A DNA stretch of 64,000 bases from Certhia americana (lineage: Eukaryota; Chordata; Aves; Passeriformes; Certhiidae), in assembly GCA_018697195.1 (NCBI GenBank), contig CM031861.1, positions 4,400,114 to 4,464,113 on the forward strand, given 5' to 3'. Position 1 is the first letter of the stretch, and each line of letters starts with the position of its first letter. The translations under genes and the position numbers were made by a program. The notes under the pieces are model-generated. The model ran no database searches and was not told where the DNA came from. It saw only the letters and a list, made by a program, of their open reading frames with translations. Below are positions 23,401 through 44,100 of this stretch, in pieces.

Positions 23401-26400
23401 AGCACGGCTCGCTGTGGGCCGTGCGGCGGAGCTCGCCACGCGGGCTCCTTTAAATTGAGGGCGTTTCGTGTGTCTCGCCGGCTGCTCTCGAGTTTAAAGA
23501 GAAAGGGGCCGGAGCGAAGCGGGAAGGTGATCTTTGCCCGGCGGCTCTTCGGTGGGGAGTAGGTGCTTTTGTTTCCTTCCTGCCGCTGTCCCGGGGAGGC
23601 CGCGGGGGTACGTCGGGGGGGCAGCAGGGCTGGGCTCGGCGGGCACCGCGCCGCACACGGGGATGGCTCTGGCGGCTGCCGCTGTCTGGTTCTGGGGGTT
23701 CGCGGCGTTTCGGTGCGGGGTTTTTTTTCTCCCGCTCTCTGAGCGTGGGAGTTTGAAATGGCGGAGGCGGAATGAGGGCGTGCGTGGGTGTGTGTAGAGG
23801 TGCACGCGTGGCTCTGCCGGGGCTCCCTGCCGTGGGGCTGCGGGCTGCTGGCCGCTGGCCGGCTGCCCTGCGCATCCCGCGGAGGGCCGGGGGCCGCGGC
23901 GGGTTTGCTTGGTCCTGCCCCCGAGGGGCAGACCTGGGAGCAGCGCTTCCAGCGCTCATGGCAAAGCCATTAGCTCAGCCTGACTGCGGAGGGGCCCCGA
24001 GGAGGACGAACGCGTCGGACTCCGCGGCGGGTGAGAGCGGGGCGGGCAAGAAGGGACGGGGGGTGGCTCTTACTCACTGTGCGCTCACCCCTGGCCCCAA
24101 CCTCTGGCTTATCTTTGTGCTTCTCTAGGCAGCCCTGGGGCGCTGCTGGTGCGAGAGGAGGGAGGGCTGGTTCGCAGGTCCGCACTGCCCGCGGGAAAGG
24201 CGAGTGAGTGTCCGCCCGTCAGGCTGCGGCAGGCGGCCGAGCTCCGCCGCAGCGCCCGGTGCGCCCCTCCGCCCCCAGGGCCAGCGGGACGGGACCCCTC
24301 TGGTGCCAGAAACAGCCCTTTCGGGGCTCTTGGTTTCCTCTTTAGGCTCTAGATGCAAATCTCAGAGGACAGAGTCACACTTTTAAGAAGACTCTGTCTC
24401 TCCGCTAGCGTTCTACGTGTGAGGCAATGAAGGCTGCTGTCCCCATCTAGGATTGCTGTGTGCATCCTGGCGCAGTGGTGTCATCTGAGCCTGCTGTCTC
24501 TGCACGCTCCTCGGGGAGAACAGCTCCTGGGACACCAGGACGGATGCATTGCAGGCTCCCCGGTGCAGTTTCAACATACTCCTGTCATTACTTTGCAATG
24601 AAAAATGAAAGAAGTGTTATTGGTTTTCCATGTACATTAAGTTATGTATTTTTTTGCTTGATTGCAAAGTAGACGCCATGCCAAGTGTAACAGTTTTATG
24701 AGGGTTTTGTGACGTGGATTGTGAGTTAATAGGAAGTTTCTAAGCAGGACATTCCTAAATTCATATTGTATGGTGCCATGGGCCATCTGATCAGGATTAT
24801 ACTGCCCTTGTTGGAACCATGGTCAAACCCATATGAAGGTGGTGAAGTGCTGAAGAGTCAATGTTCTACCTGCCACTTACTTTATCCTACTGACTTATTT
24901 GGTCACTCTATTTATTTTAGCTACAGTCTTGTTTGAATTGGCACACTTACTATCCACAGTACCTCTTCAACTCCACTTTACACCTCTCAGTTAAACTTAA
25001 CACTAATTTCAGGACAGGATTTAGAAATGGAACATCATCATTAAAAGCAAAGCTGATGATTGGAAGTCAGTTTATAGTACTAAGTCTGCATAGTGTGCTT
25101 GTAGCAAGGGACGCTTCTTGTGAGATGTGATATGTCATTTAATTTTGCATTTCTTTTTCTAACTGGTGGAGGTTGAAACTTCTTTTGTACTAATTTTTAA
25201 TAGCTATTTTGGTTAGGCAAGCAGAAAAACATAGGAAGAGCCAGGCAAAGAGGAATCAACTTCAAAGGTTTTGGACAGTGTTAGGAATCAGGCTCAGTTT
25301 CCAGAAGTTATAATTTTATGAACAAGCAGATATTGAATATGCCTAAAGTTTTGTTTTTGTCTGTGTGAGAAAGATTTTCTACTTTCCTTTTGGTAGGGGA
25401 GACATTATCAAGGCAATAAAATCGCTTCTACTAGGCATAGTCCTGAAAATGTCTAGGTTTCCAATGATTAGAACAGATTTTTAAGTGCAGTTAACTTTGT
25501 TTTGGTCTGGCCTCAGCCCAAGGGCCTTACAGGTATAAAGTATCAGTAAGCTGTTGTGCCAGGTTCTCCATCCTCTCCTTGAAGTACTGCACACGTTTGT
25601 AATGTATATTCAGAATGTAAAGGACAAAGGGTTCTTGTGATTAAAACTTACTCTATCAGTGTAGATCACATTTTGATGTAAGCCATGAAAAATTCTAATT
25701 GATTAATGAGTTTCAGATGGTGGTTCCCCTTCAGTGCCCCTCCCCCTGCTCCTAATGTACAGTATGCTCCAAGTTAATCTGGGAAAACTCCAGAAACCTT
25801 GGGCTAAATTGGTTGTGGTATAATTTATAAGGATAATAAAATATCTAGAAAAATTAAATTTCCTTGTAAAGATATGCTTGCTGCATTTGTCAGTTTGTGT
25901 TTTATCTTCTTGTTTATAGTAGTGGGCAAATTTAAGATTACGTGTAAGGTAAGTGTACGATGATGCAGACAAGAATGACCCGTTGTTTCTTACAAAACTG
26001 AACACTCTGCAAATAGCTCTTGAAGAGGAAATATGCAGGGTAGTAGCAGAATGAATTTAAAAATGATTGTGTTTGTTTTTACGCATGCAAAGGGGGCAAA
26101 ATGAGAATTTTTACTCTTCTTTATGTAGCAAACTGAAAATTGAAAGTGGTAAAGATTGTTTAAGTGACATCTAACAGTGAGTGGCAAGTCTCTGGTTTTT
26201 TTTCTTGCTGCTTCTTTTAGTCCAATTTTAGTATTTCAAGAAAGGGAGCTTTCACAGTTTCATTTGGGAAAGTCATTCCACTGTCTAGCAGATCTCACCA
26301 TAGGGAACAGTTTCCTGACTTTAAAAAAATCGAAAGTTTTTTGTTATTTTTGTGGCTCTTAAAGGAAGGCATTCATATATCTTTTTTTTCCCCTCTTTCT

Positions 26401-26410
26401 GCATGTATGT

Positions 26411-26446
26411 GTGTATATACACATATGTGTATATATATATATATAT
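26411..26446. repeat. TG/TA microsatellite
   Basis: Mixed GTGTATATAC then (TA)n. Confidence 0.85.
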
Positions 26447-29400
26447 GGGTGAGGGGGTAGAAAAACAAGAGCAGCCTTTAGTCTGTGAACTGATGTTATA
26501 CTCTCCAAATCTGAAAAATATGTCAACACTAAGACGGGAAAACTGAAGTAAGCTTTAAAATGCAAATGTATTTATCCTTGGTTGTGCTATGTCTATAAAA
26601 CTGGCACTTGATGATGTGGAGGTGGTGATTGAAATATGGGTCCCAAATTGAGGGCAGCTTCATTTCTGCTTGCACAATTATGCATTTCGTTCTGCAGCTT
26701 AATCTGTTTACGAACATTGAATGTTATGCCTTCTTTGCACTCAACTTGCTGTTGCAGTTAGTGAATGCTTCATGCAGTCCACTTAGACTCTAGTAAAGTT
26801 TCAAAAGTTCTGTTCTTTTCCATCTGCTTGAGGTGATTAGAACAAGCAGGGAGATCCAGCAGAGACCCTTGCCAGATACACTCATGAGCTCGATTCTGGC
26901 TTTTGATCCTCTGTCTCCTCTCCTTCCAGGCTGGCTGCTTTCCAATAGCATTACCTTTTCTCTAAGACAGCAGGAGATTGTCTGCATTTATAGCTGATAC
27001 CCCTCTGTCAAAGCCAATGTACAGTCTAGTGATCAAGCTCCAGTTCCTTCAGAGAAAACTTGCTGATCTTGTCTAAGTTGCTGTCTGTTTCCTCTATCAC
27101 TACCAGTAAAGCAGTTGCACAGTTGTGTGTATGACGTTTAGTTTCTTCTGCAACTGGTAGCTAATGTGCTTCCTCAGTCATATTATAACAGATCTCACAG
27201 CACAAGCTCAAAGCTTGCATATTTAGTCCTGGGAAGATTTATGCAAGACTCTTTGAACCCAGGGTCTGAAGGCAGAGTTACGCCATCTTCTGTTCCAGTT
27301 GTTCCAGCTTTGTAGAGCAACTAGGCCACTGAACTGGCAGATACGTGCAGATCTTCTATCCTGGAGAGCTCTGGTTTGGCTGCCAACTACACAGAGCCAG
27401 TCAAGGCACTTGCCTGCCAGGAAACAGTGCCTGGGTGGGCCAAACCTGATGTCTTTACAGTGTCCTTGTCAAACTGTTGTGGAGCGAAGTACACATCGTG
27501 CAGGACCTTTGCATCAGAGGTGATTTGATTGATCACTGTAGGGAGTTCTGCATTTGCTTTATGACCTTTTTTTTTCCCCCCTCCATAGACAATTTTAACT
27601 TATTTTTATTCTTTTCTAACTGTATGCAAAGAAAAATGCTTGTTTCACTGGATACTTAACTTCTATGCTAATTCCTAAGTCAAGTCATAAAGAGCAAGTG
27701 ACTCAGCAAGACTTTTTCATTCTGACCTGGTAGGACTGTATGTAGGAGCAAGCTGAAAGAAATGGTTCAAGCCCCTTTTTGTTTGAGAATTAATGCATGT
27801 GTTGTAGTTGGGAACCAGGTTGAAATGATGATTAAATTCATTTGGTACAGAAAGCGCTGCATAGCCAGCAGCTGCTCAGTATAAGCTGTTACATGTATAT
27901 ATGCTGGAACTGGATGGGTAATTTGGAGTAAAAGCTTAATGGTTTATATGATTAGCTAGCAGGGTGAAGCACATGTATTTTCTTTTTATGTATATCTATG
28001 CATACATGCAAGCTTTTGTATATACATCTTTCCTACACAGAATGTTTTTTTCCTCCCTTTTTATACCTGGTTGAAGAGAATTATCACGACTTTACAGGTA
28101 AGGAGGATGGTTGGAATAGGAAAGGGAATTGAATCTGGGGTTCTGCAACTGTAAGTGCTTCATTGTGCATCCAGCTTTACTCTCTAGGTTAAACAGTCTT
28201 TGCCTCCTGTGTCTGTTGAGTACAGTGTATCATTCTTGATTCCTTTTTTCCTACCTGTTAATCCCAACAAAAGCCAGTAGAAACACAGAAGATCACTTGT
28301 TTGATTCTCAGTGCTTTCACCTGATGATCACTGATAACAATCATGAGATAGCATAAGGTTACACTGCTGGCAAAATAAAACAGTGAACTGCAATACACAG
28401 ATAACTAAATGCACTACTGTAAAGCAAAATAAGAACTTCACTGTTCAGTAGGAGCAAGCAGAGAGAAACAGGACTTTCAGTGTGTTGAATCTGATACGCA
28501 TTTCTGTGTGTACTGTAAACCATCCCACACTGAATTCTTCTTCTAGACAAAAAGGCTAAGAACTTGAGATGTCATCCTCTAATTGAGAGAGGTCGAAAAA
28601 GGGTTGTGCCACATAAATATCAACTGTAACAAAACAGGATGAAAAGTAGTCAAAGATTGTTCCCTGTCTACATTCTGAATAGTAGGAGGAAGCAGTTGCT
28701 TTAAAGCATTTAGAGGTAAGTTTTGAAAATGCTTCTGCATATCACGTCAGCCTCAACAGTTTATAGAGAAGTGTAACGTTCTATAAAATATTTGACATGT
28801 TTGTGTTGGCTCATTTTAAACAGCTGGATATATGATGATTTGATGTTGCTGTTAGAAAGTAGTGAGATTAGGAAACCCAGTATTTTTTGGCTACTTCGTT
28901 CATGCTTTGTCTGCCAAAAGGAAAGGATGAAATAGTTGTTGGAGCCAGAGGCTTGCCTCAGCTGTGGTGATGTATCCTTGAAAGCTGCTGTCTACCTCTA
29001 ATGCAAGTTAGTCCATTCCTCTGACCAAATTCCTCGCTGATAAATTGTCAACAAACTTTTCTTCAGTTCACTAAAAAAATAAATATATGAAGATTTTAAA
29101 GAAGAGATTTGAAAATATCTGAGTGATGAAACAAGGGCCTGGCCTTCAGCACAGGGAGAATCTTTGAACAGATCTTGAAGGAGCTCAGGACTCAGTTGCT
29201 GTCACCTTCACATAACTGTCTCATTTGGCTTCTTCATGGATCCCAACTACTATGTGATGAAGTTCTAATATGTATGTGCTAGGACAATTGATGAAATAGG
29301 TGAAGTTTTTACTGAAACTTGGGTTCTTTGGTACTGAAGAATTGTGAAGGCTTAAGTTGAATTTAACAAGTTCAGTAGTGGTCAGTGTTTGCATGGAGAG

Positions 29401-29652
29401 TAATTCACAGCTTAAGAGTTTCTGATGCTTGCAGTTTGATAACTGATCTCCAGTGTCACTTGTAGAGTTTGTGACAAGAGATACTCTGCTCCTTGAAAGC
29501 TGAGTTTTAATTTTTAAGCATTAATTTTTAAAGTCCAACGTAGGAATTTTGTGGATTTTACTGAAGTGTACGACAGTTTTCCAGAAAAGTAGTGGGGAAG
29601 TGAAACATTTGGGCATTTTTTTGGCAATCAAAGAAAACTTACTCAGAGGTAA

Positions 29653-29707
29653 GGTGGCTTGTATGTGATTTATATCACAACAAGGGTGGCTTGTATGTGA
29701 TTTATAT
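29653..29707. repeat. 23-bp perfect direct repeat, 32-bp period
   Basis: GGTGGCTTGTATGTG plus ATTTATAT occurs at 29653-29675 and again identically at 29685-29707, separated by 9 bases. It looks like a recent local duplication. Confidence 0.9.
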
Positions 29708-30622
29708 GTAAGTCTTCAGGCTCTTCCATCAGTATTAACTTTCTCATTCCTCAGTCCTCGCTTTGCATGCCCATTTCACAAATTAGCATACATTGTTTTA
29801 ATATAGGGTAGACCTAGTCCAAGTATAGAGATGCATGAATCATTTTCACCTTCTAGAGACTTTTGTCTTCTGTCTGCCTGGCTTTTGTTATCTTTCCAGT
29901 TTCTCATTCTGAGAATGTGTCTTATGAAGACTACCTTAAACTCAGGATACCCTTCTTGTCTCTCTTTTTTCTTCTTACTGCCATAGTTACTAAGAAACTG
30001 AAGCACCTTGCGTCCTCAAAAATCTTTGTTCTCCCGGTTTTCTTGCCTGAATGAATCTCAAAAATTTCTTGGGACTTTACATGGTCTGATTGCTGAATTA
30101 GGTCAGTATGAAATATATTTAAAGACAATGCTGTGTTTTAGAGACAAACTGAAATAACACCCCTACTCCCCCAGTTCTCTACTCTGCATTTCCCCAGAAA
30201 CAGACCTGAAGTGTAAATAGGCTGCAGTGCTTCTTTCACAGGCTGATGTGGAAACCCAGACTACTTCCATGTAGCTGTTTAAGAAGCCTTCCTTCTGTTT
30301 GGTTTTGTCTTAAAGAAACGTAGCTTTGAGACCATAGAATTACTTCAGCTCCACCAGTGTCAGCAACCTGTATTATATCTGGCTGCCTGTCAGGCATATC
30401 ATAATGTTGGTGATTAATTAGCCCCAAGCTCCCACAGGGCACTTCATGTACATGGTCTTGGAAGTGATGAAGTAGAGTGAAAGAAAAGGGTATTGCCTGT
30501 TGTTTTCTTCTTGACACAACCCAGCTCATGCCAGTTTTTTCCCTTCCAGCAGGGCAGCCCTTGCGTAGGGTTTCATGATTAATATTACTCTGTGCATCAG
30601 GGAAATATAAAATAACAATAAA

Positions 30623-30682
30623 TTTAGGTTGGAAGGGACCCTCCAAGTGTCATCCAGTCTAACTCCCTCCACAAAGCTTGTA
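30623..30682 (-). mobile_element. CR1 LINE 3' end fragment
   Basis: Contains GGTTGGAAGGGACC, then CATCCAGTCTAACTCCCTCC and CACAAAGC, which match the reverse complement of the CR1 3' region. Only about 60 bases are recognisable, consistent with a 5'-truncated, old insertion. Confidence 0.8.
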
Positions 30683-32902
30683 TGAACTGTGAAATGACTT
30701 GTAGTGGAAAGGTGCAGGTCTAACTGGTTCCTTTAGTGAAGCAGCTCTGCTTTTTCTGTTGTGTTTTTCCAATTTGCGTGTAAAGAGAAACAAATTGCAG
30801 GATTTTCCTAAGTATTTAGATACATACACTCAGGAATAAGAACTCTTTTGTCTTTCTATTTATTTTTTTTTAAATTGCATTTTGCCACTATCATTGCAGA
30901 GGTAATTCAAGAGAATAAACTAATTTCAGTTCTGCCTCTCACTGTATCAGTGGAGGTTATAGACTGCAGAAAATGGTTAAGATTATTTGAAAGCTCTTTC
31001 TGAAAAGCAAGTATGTGATAGATACTTGATCTTTCCCATATAACCTTTGAAGGCAACTGGTATCAGTTATCTGTCTTGCCTCTGTCCCTATCCAAAGTGA
31101 AGCAGTGATATGGAAGGCTAATTTATGTGGTTCTGAGTGACTTAGAGAAACTTTAAATATACAGTCATTGAAATTCCTTAGCTGTTGGTAGCTTCTAGTC
31201 TGAATCAATCTGTTTTGAGAGTGACATTCCAGATTGATTTTTGCAGAGCTAACAGTCCAAGTGTTCTCCCTCCCCTCCCTTGCAGCCTGCCCTAAATGAA
31301 CAGGTATGATTTGAATTTAATTAACCAGGAAGTCATAAATCCAAGCTGACATTTTTACAAAGTCAGTTTCACAACAGAGCTGAGCATAAGTTATATGCTT
31401 TAGTCTGCTTTAAACTCCTCTGCTTTCAAAGAAACTTTGATACATACAGATTTTTTTTGTTAGAAAAATGTAAAATCTACTCATAATTTAGAAATATGTG
31501 TTTATACAAGAGAATAAATCTTTTTAATGTATATTTTTGCTTCTCCCCAACTGAAAAAAAATTGTCTAATTTCAGTAAAAAGTATATTTGTAATGAAAGC
31601 TGTGCCTATCTCAAGGGCAAGCTAAACTTCAGGGCTTGGGGTGAGTTACTGTCAACAAGAGCTTACGCAGATCTCTTTGCACACATGGAGTTTAGTTAGA
31701 GTAGGGTAAAAAATGCTGGAGTATTTTAATACAAGTATTCAAGTATCCCAAATACCATTACATACATTTGGAAAAGTCAGTTATAGCACAATTTTATGGA
31801 AAGGCATTACTTTTTTTTTTTACGTTTAGTAAATATTTCCATTTTTTGACGAGAAGTTGTTTTCAGTATTTTTGTTCTTCAGGTTACAACGGGTAGTCTA
31901 ACAAATTGCTTATTTTTTCCTTGTTGTTGTTCTTCAAGTCACAAATACCTCTTACCTGGTATGGAGGGTATGCAAAGGACAGAAAGAGTGTGTTTGCGGA
32001 TTATCACAAATTGAAGCCGGTTGACATGTCTTACTGCAATTGGTGTGGGTCAGCCACATAGACAAGGGACTGTTCCCTTTGGGTCTCATGTTCATTATTG
32101 TCTGCCCAGTGCCACCCAGACAAGACCTGGTTGGTGCAGGCTGCAGCCTACCAGGCAAGGAGGTGTTTCAGCTCGTTGCTGCAAGTTTCTTTCAGAGAGG
32201 AAAAAATAACCTTGCTTTAGCAAGCTTCTGCTACAGATGGGGCAGCAGCCCTTCGGACACAGAGGTGGAGATCCAGTGGTTCTAACAAAAGTGTCTCCTG
32301 CGACTGACAACGCTCAACACATCGTGTGTTAGAGATGTAAAGATTAAAGATGTTAAAAAACAAACCCCATGTGTTAAAGTGGCAGGTATGAGTGAGCAAC
32401 GCTAGCTGTTCTGCTGCTTTCTGAAGAAATAACGCTATTCAGTCAGTATATTTGGTGTAGTTTTTTCTTCAATTATTTTGAAGCTGTAGAATAGACTGTT
32501 TCCATTTGGTTATGGCAGTTATTAATTGTTAATAAGTTTGCCATAGGAGCGTAATTTGGTTGTTGCCATGTTTTTCCTGGGCATGATCCAAAAATCTCTG
32601 AACCTCTCCAATTGATCTGAATGGGTATTGGGTCAGGCTCCGTGGAGAATTTTTAACTTTGTGTAAAGTGTTTATTTTCATTTGATTTTAATAATTCCTT
32701 GCCAAGTATTTTGTGGCAACATGTAGCTCGGTGAGTACAAATGAAGTAAATGTTTATCTGTGTGATTTAATCACGTGCAAAAAAAAAAAAAAATCCATTA
32801 ACAAAACAAAGTTTCGGTCATTGGTGTTTGCAACCATGTGTCCAAACGTCTGTATTTCTGATATCTGATTTCTTAGACTCCTAATTAATGTTGTCATTAT
32901 TG

Positions 32903-33035
32903 GATCACAGAATGGTTCAGATTGGAAGGGACCTTAAAGACACCTTCCCCTGTCATGGCAGAGACACCTCCCACTGGACCAGGCTGCTCAAAGACCTGTC
33001 CAACCTGGCCTGGAACACTTCCAGAGATGGGAATT
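32903..33035 (-). mobile_element. CR1 LINE 3' end fragment next to GAS2 exon
   Basis: Starts with GATCACAGAATGGTT and continues TTGGAAGGGACCTTAAAG, GACACCTCCCACTGGACCAG, GCTGCTCAAAG and CCAACCTGGCCTGGAACACT. These are the standard CR1 3' words in reverse orientation. About 10 bases are missing after CTTAAAG relative to the usual sequence. It ends roughly 125 bases before the splice acceptor of the GAS2 start-codon exon. Confidence 0.92.
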
Positions 33036-33160
33036 ATATTCTGGATGGGATTTTCTTCCACAGTTCTAAAAATGGAGCACGTGAGACTTGACTTGGTATA
33101 ACAAAGAACTTTTTTTTGTTTGTTTTTCACTTTTTTTTCTCTTTTCCTATACTTAAACAG

Positions 33161-41053
<7,893 letters not shown>

Positions 41054-41178
41054 GTAGAGAAATAACAGCAGAGACCTTTATGGAGAAGTTGGATAATGGT
41101 GCCTTGCTTTGCCGGTTAGCTGAGACCCTGCAGGAGAAATTTAAGGAAAACAGCTTTGATGCAAACAAACCTGGCAAA
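41054..41178 (+). CDS. GAS2: GAS2, second coding exon (CH domain)
   Basis: This 125-base exon completes the split Gly codon and then reads [41 protein letters not shown]. The LDNGALLC and LAE segments form the core of the CH domain, and spacing to the first exon is as in other GAS2 proteins. The acceptor is TTCAG|GTAGAG and the donor AAA|GTAAGTG. The exon ends in phase 0, which fits the next exon. The frame is open throughout and identity to the mammalian protein is high, indicating purifying selection. No alternative family fits better; GAS2L proteins diverge in the following linker. Confidence 0.97.
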
Positions 41179-44100
41179 GTAAGTGTTGGTCAATGTCTGA
41201 TGTATCTGACCATTTTGGTACTGAGCGCTTTTTTTTGGACAGTTAAATGATTTTATATGTGGGAGATTCTGCAAATGGATGGGAAGGTAATTGCACTTTG
41301 TAGAAAAATTACAATATTAAACTGGAGGAAATATTTGCTTATTTGGTACTTATTGAAGTACTGTGTAAAGCAGTTACTCAAAAAGTACTTGTAATATGTG
41401 GAGAATTTAGGATAAACCAGATCTAGCAGTGGGATGTGGTGGGTAATAGTGAAAATATGATACTTGTATTAATTTTCAAGGGGAAAATTAAGTAGCTGTG
41501 GGGAGGTGTCTTTTCCTCCAAAAACAGCTCTAGGGAGACCAATAATGTAACTCTATAGTTAGTTTCAGTGCCTTGAGTTTAAAGATCCTGTTGGTGTACT
41601 GGAAGGGGTTTCAGAAAAAGGTTGAAGGAATGATATGGAAAATGTGAAACTTAGAAGATACTTAGGAGTTTTGAAAGAATCAATTTGAACAATTGTTTGA
41701 ACACAACCTTGCTTTAATTTAAGCTATTCTCATGGGACAGTCTTACTGGGAAACATTCAAGAGTTCATTTCTTGGAGAAGTGGAATTAAATGGTTGACAC
41801 ATTAACACATCCAGTGTGAAACTTCTTATTTTTCTGGTTGCCTTCAGGTACAACTTCCTTGAAAGCTAAAACAGGCAAATAAAGAGCAGGGAAAAAAGAG
41901 GCCAAGAACAGAAATCACATAATGCATCTTCTGTTCTTGATGTTTCATAACTTGTCTGTAGTAGAAAATAGGGCATGGCATAAATTTTATCTGCTGGTCT
42001 GAGAACTGTCTTGTGTCAGTTGCACCTGTGTAAGTTGTCTTTGTTGGTTCCAGGTTGATAATTATTGTTGTAGAAGAAATTGTCATATTTCCTAGTTCAA
42101 ATTATAGTCAGGTCTTCGTTAGTAAAGTATTGGGTGACTTTGGATTTCCTGTACAAAGAGGATGTGGTCTGGCTTGTCTTCACCTAAGTGTCATGGTAGT
42201 TTTCAAGTGAAAAAATTGAACTGGGAAAAAAAAAGACTGAGAAATCAGTCTTTTGATTGAGCCTAGGAACTAGCTAGACAGAAAGAAGAGTTACTTGTAC
42301 TGGTTTTTGTGTTCTAAGTTACTTTAGAGGCAAACTAGACATAATGTGTTCATTATTTTGACTTGTTGGTCCTTATTTGTCAGGCTGTTACAGCTGACAA
42401 TACATTTAAAGGGAACAAATCTACCTCACTGCTATTTTCTCAGTGTATGTTATTTCATACTTAGTAAGGTAAGAATTCAAAGAAATGGCAAAATAGATTT
42501 GTATCATTGTATACTATTAGGGAGCTATTAACCCTTTCAGATTTTAATTCCCTGTGTAGCACTCTTGGGCAATAGGACTAGTCTTCCTGGTGAAAAATCT
42601 GACTGTGCCAGGTGCCAAGAATATTTATGAGGAGATGATACTGTATGAAATTTAGCATAGAAAGAATTCCACAATCCTCCCCTGAATCATTCTTATGCGT
42701 TTTTTTAATAATATATGTGGAATTTTGAAGTCATTTGACCTTGCTCTAAACAGGAAAACAGAAACATATTCTTTCACTGAAATGTCCTGATTACTTCACT
42801 GGCAGCTGGGAGAAGCCACTGATTTTTATTGGTTCAGCCTCTGTCCAAATAGATAACAAATTTTTCTATCCATATATGTAACTTCTAATTTTTTTAGATA
42901 GAAGCAGCTGATGTACAATGAGCCAGAAGGATCATTTTATGATCCTCAATGCTTTGAATTTTATGATCATTTAAGAACCAGCTTCCATCTGAGTGAAGAA
43001 GACAGGTTAAAGATGTGGTTAATGGAGGGAGTGTGTGTAATCTTGCTAAGGCCTTCCATGAGCTTGAAGATCTGGTCTGTTTTCATAAGCAATGTTTTTC
43101 CTTGCATGTGAACTTGTTTCTGTGCAAAAGCTTCACGGGTTTAGTTTTGTCTTAAAGAAGCATAATATATCCTGCTCTGATTGAGATGTACTACTGATCA
43201 TGAACTCATTGTGCAGCACTTTGGGGCTGTCTGGCCAGTTTAACAACTAAAGCAACATATTTAAGAAGGCATTAAAAGCTAATATTGCATTAAAAGTTAA
43301 TATTGTAGGCACTGACTCATCAGTTTTTTGCCAGAATTCACTAAATTCATATTGCAATTCTCTACAAAATAGAAGAGGTTAAACCTTATTGCTTCTGGTT
43401 TAATAGCGTGTGCAATACTTTTCAAGTCAATGTCAGTTTTGCAGTTTTTTGTTAACTAAACTGTATAATTCCCTTCCTTATTAGTGAGCATTGAACTTCC
43501 TTCAGATTTCAGGAATCCCCTAGGTCAGGATCAGCTATTTTGAGTGTGCAGTAAATTGGGAAAACAGAGATGAAAAAACTTGCCAAAGTATTGCATTTTC
43601 CAAATCTGGAAGGAAGATCGTCATGTTGATATCAACACTTCCCTTTTTGTGTCATGTGGAAACACTTGAGAATACTGGGGACATTTTCAAAATACATAGG
43701 AAACTACCAGTAATGTGACTTGGAGGAAAGAGCTTTAAGAGACTGAAAAGGAGATTAAATGGTGTGTGATGCAAAAGCAGTCTTCTTTCCTTAAGAATCA
43801 GAGGCAGGCAAAAAAGGATTCACTTTTTATGCATGAAGGAGATGATGGAGCTGCTTTTTATGAGTGGTAGGTTAGGATGCTTGAGAGTGAAAAGAAGCCA
43901 ATATGATAGAACTTGCAAACTCAGGAATGGTGTTGTAGAAGGTCAGTTTCTATACAAAAACTATGGGATATTGAATGAAGCTGGTGGAAGCCAAACAAGC
44001 ATAAGGGGAGCCTTGCTTACATGCAAATTGGAAAATTCTTGTTGAGGAGTGTTCACATTGATCTGGATTCAGGTAAATACTGAATAAGGTATTGAGAGAG

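Larger units (their letters stand above)
22540..24340 (+). promoter_or_regulatory. CpG island, candidate GAS2 promoter and first exon
   Basis: GC content rises abruptly at about 22540 and falls after about 24340. The first 860 bases are minisatellite; 23400-24340 is unique, CpG-dense sequence. It is the only strong CpG island between FANCF and the first GAS2 coding exon, on the expected upstream side, so it probably holds the GAS2 transcription start. A splice-donor-like GTGAGA at 24031, after CCGCGGCGG, could end a noncoding first exon. No TATA box is evident. Assignment to GAS2 is inferred from position. Confidence 0.6.
24341..30620. other. Presumed GAS2 5' intron, no coding exon seen
   Basis: Sequence between the CpG island and the CR1 fragments. 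AT-rich, with short open frames and no recognisable protein. If GAS2 starts in the island, this is its first noncoding intron. Additional untranslated exons cannot be ruled out. Confidence 0.45.

Noticed and set aside
30236..30646. 136-codon minus-strand open frame beside a CR1 fragment
   Set aside because: No recognisable domain, no splice or promoter context, and its start lies inside the CR1 fragment. Likely chance.
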